Shown piece by piece: positions 5,901-5,990 of a DNA stretch of 5,990 nucleotides. Every line of letters starts with the position of its first letter. The stretch's first letter is position 1. The stretch is from Clostridia bacterium (GTDB lineage Bacteria; Bacillota_A; Clostridia; Christensenellales; UBA1242). The stretch lies in contig JAFVZD010000137.1 of assembly GCA_017508345.1 (NCBI GenBank), forward strand, positions 1-5,990, in the 5' to 3' direction. Below the pieces are notes generated by a model. That model made no database searches. It was not told the DNA's origin and saw nothing but the letters and a program-made list of their open reading frames with translations. Made by a program: the position numbers and the translations under genes.

Positions 5901-5990
5901 AGCGGGGATACCTGAATTGATCACAATATCTTTGACAGTCAAGCCGCCACACGCACTGAGCATAGAACCAGCGAATACTAGAACTATGGC
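2913..5990 (-). CDS. Large surface lipoprotein with Ig-like, MBG-like and probable beta-helix domains (5' end outside window)
   Basis: The frame stays open to the right edge, giving 1025 visible residues (numbered here from the edge). The first 14, AIVLVFAGSMLSAC, are a hydrophobic signal core ending in the lipobox LSAC; Cys14 (5949-5951) would be lipidated, so the real start with its basic n-region lies beyond the window and the Met at 5961-5963 is internal. Residues about 17-96 resemble a bacterial Ig-like fold (NISAKVIFSDDSSVDV). About 97-178 is a YxGTYDATxH...GTLAGDT repeat-type domain. About 179-260 is MBG-like (KKDLTAKVADFAITYGDPIP through NYNIVCENSTLTI). Residues about 493-730 have short beta-strand/turn repeats with Gly, Asn and Asp turns, typical of a right-handed beta-helix. 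A helical Ala-rich insert lies near 863-908. No LPxTG anchor is present. It is probably an extracellular adhesin or glycan-binding protein; no catalytic motif is recognised. It ends TAA, followed by a strong terminator. Confidence 0.88.
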   Translation of the reverse strand, partial: AIVLVFAGSMLSACGGLTVKDIVINSGIPAEIAQGATFDKSNISAKVIFSDDSSVDVLGTSDDLIVTLDTSTVGNTFAIVKYQKYDFELKVPVCVAEITGISLTAYTGTYDATSHPAIDSITGTLAGDTISYATTTSTPTTNDWSTTMPEFTNAGSHKVWVKVARDDKSREFEKTVVIAKKDLTAKVADFAITYGDPIPTYNITYTGFAGLDDATVIETATTVSCAYTTDYSEATCPITLSGGSAANYNIVCENSTLTINGTEVAATVTAYTSHLLAAYESNIDNSQKGPKEQFIDTDNPITAGDDNIFDLQLTATLWIDGDEEEGINRFETLLSFAIKDGNNFNALNASDINEYFDDVDNINNTIDFSADAIGNMFKITVFPKNTDDAYGLEPVEYIVRVVDGYNVYNANDLSVLTNDTENGWSAWKQGTKYQDIVANAVILQNNINVTSANIPSAYFYEGNGGFTPVSGNLGYAPKIDDHGNLVDDTTKPITINGSMKDNASLHVYKRILADGDTFNFYGNYFNVQYNELPIVVVQNEDKMLNIPVGDRSGGDAITTHTSFMGFYNGAADECGDNINVNIQDAYFIGNGRRSSDAYYSGGIMLCKIDEINSTITNTIFKDCFIGWMFDTAYNKDTAYADRAGVQNKLIDSKGYNSYSSLLYAWGAYNVYIEGGEYVSAGGPAIIADYVEMDNNIANGWPTNIAIVGTYLESIVTGNEPWFVQYGAKPLVAHLNSLNKVYQNGSATILRDLPDPSNPSQTIQNMMNLKVVYKSGSSEGPTATEVYGNVQYFKDKAEYDAWVADNGTALTHKALDMTANSANAIQNNTQMINSRTGVNAGTTQYMIIPVAMTGRDFPLLVKLSDMMAFQAAKAEYDQAVSSGDETAHQNAVAKLSSFFCGAYVKAQNVMMVGGTVADNFQSGTPYYLAAAGTEPVAGEKMYAINTGTGLPETAPAATIESVQLDEEGTYIFNSFVISTPATGYDTVYVPSDSNEKNPTGTNTNIYLFNGMGAIIELFPYTKPASN

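Overview
The window looks like a piece of a low-GC bacterial chromosome. All five visible stop codons are TAA, Trp is written TGG, genes carry intrinsic terminators and consensus sigma-70-type promoters, and two starts have Shine-Dalgarno sites. The long lipoprotein frame has no in-frame TGA, so nothing suggests a recoded UGA. The dUTPase subtype and the Ig/MBG-type lipoprotein recall gut-associated low-GC lineages (Bacillota or Mollicutes-like), but the phylum cannot be settled from this window. The housekeeping gatB end argues for chromosome rather than plasmid.

Layout. On the left, the last 44 codons of gatB end in a double hairpin terminator. Right after it a consensus promoter drives a small unknown gene (239-637) whose ATG lies at the predicted transcription start, so the mRNA is probably leaderless. 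That protein has a duplicated 30-residue unit. A bidirectional terminator separates it from a minus-strand gene (782-1486) for an unknown protein with an acidic N-terminus, a very basic middle and a hydrophobic C-terminal end.

The 466-bp gap at 1487-1952 is the most striking part. It holds five perfect 9-mer DnaA boxes within about 150 bp, followed by about 180 bp of roughly 82% A+T. This is the architecture of a chromosomal replication origin (oriC) or, less likely, a DnaA-titrating or DnaA-regulated locus. The promoter of the 782-1486 gene sits directly beside the boxes. The dUTPase gene (dut, minus strand) lies on the other side of the A+T-rich block.

The 507-bp gap at 2406-2912 holds the dut promoter, then an extremely G-skewed, C-poor non-coding segment with an 81-bp tandem duplication, then the strong terminator of the next gene. 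From 2913 to the right edge runs the 3' part of a large minus-strand gene for a surface lipoprotein. It has a lipobox, Ig-like and MBG-like domains and a region resembling a beta-helix; its start lies outside the window.

Putting it together: dUTPase (nucleotide pool hygiene) and an unknown membrane-anchored basic protein flank a putative origin. The G-over-C excess of the + strand to the right of the boxes fits that strand being the leading strand there, which would make dut and the lipoprotein gene head-on to the fork.
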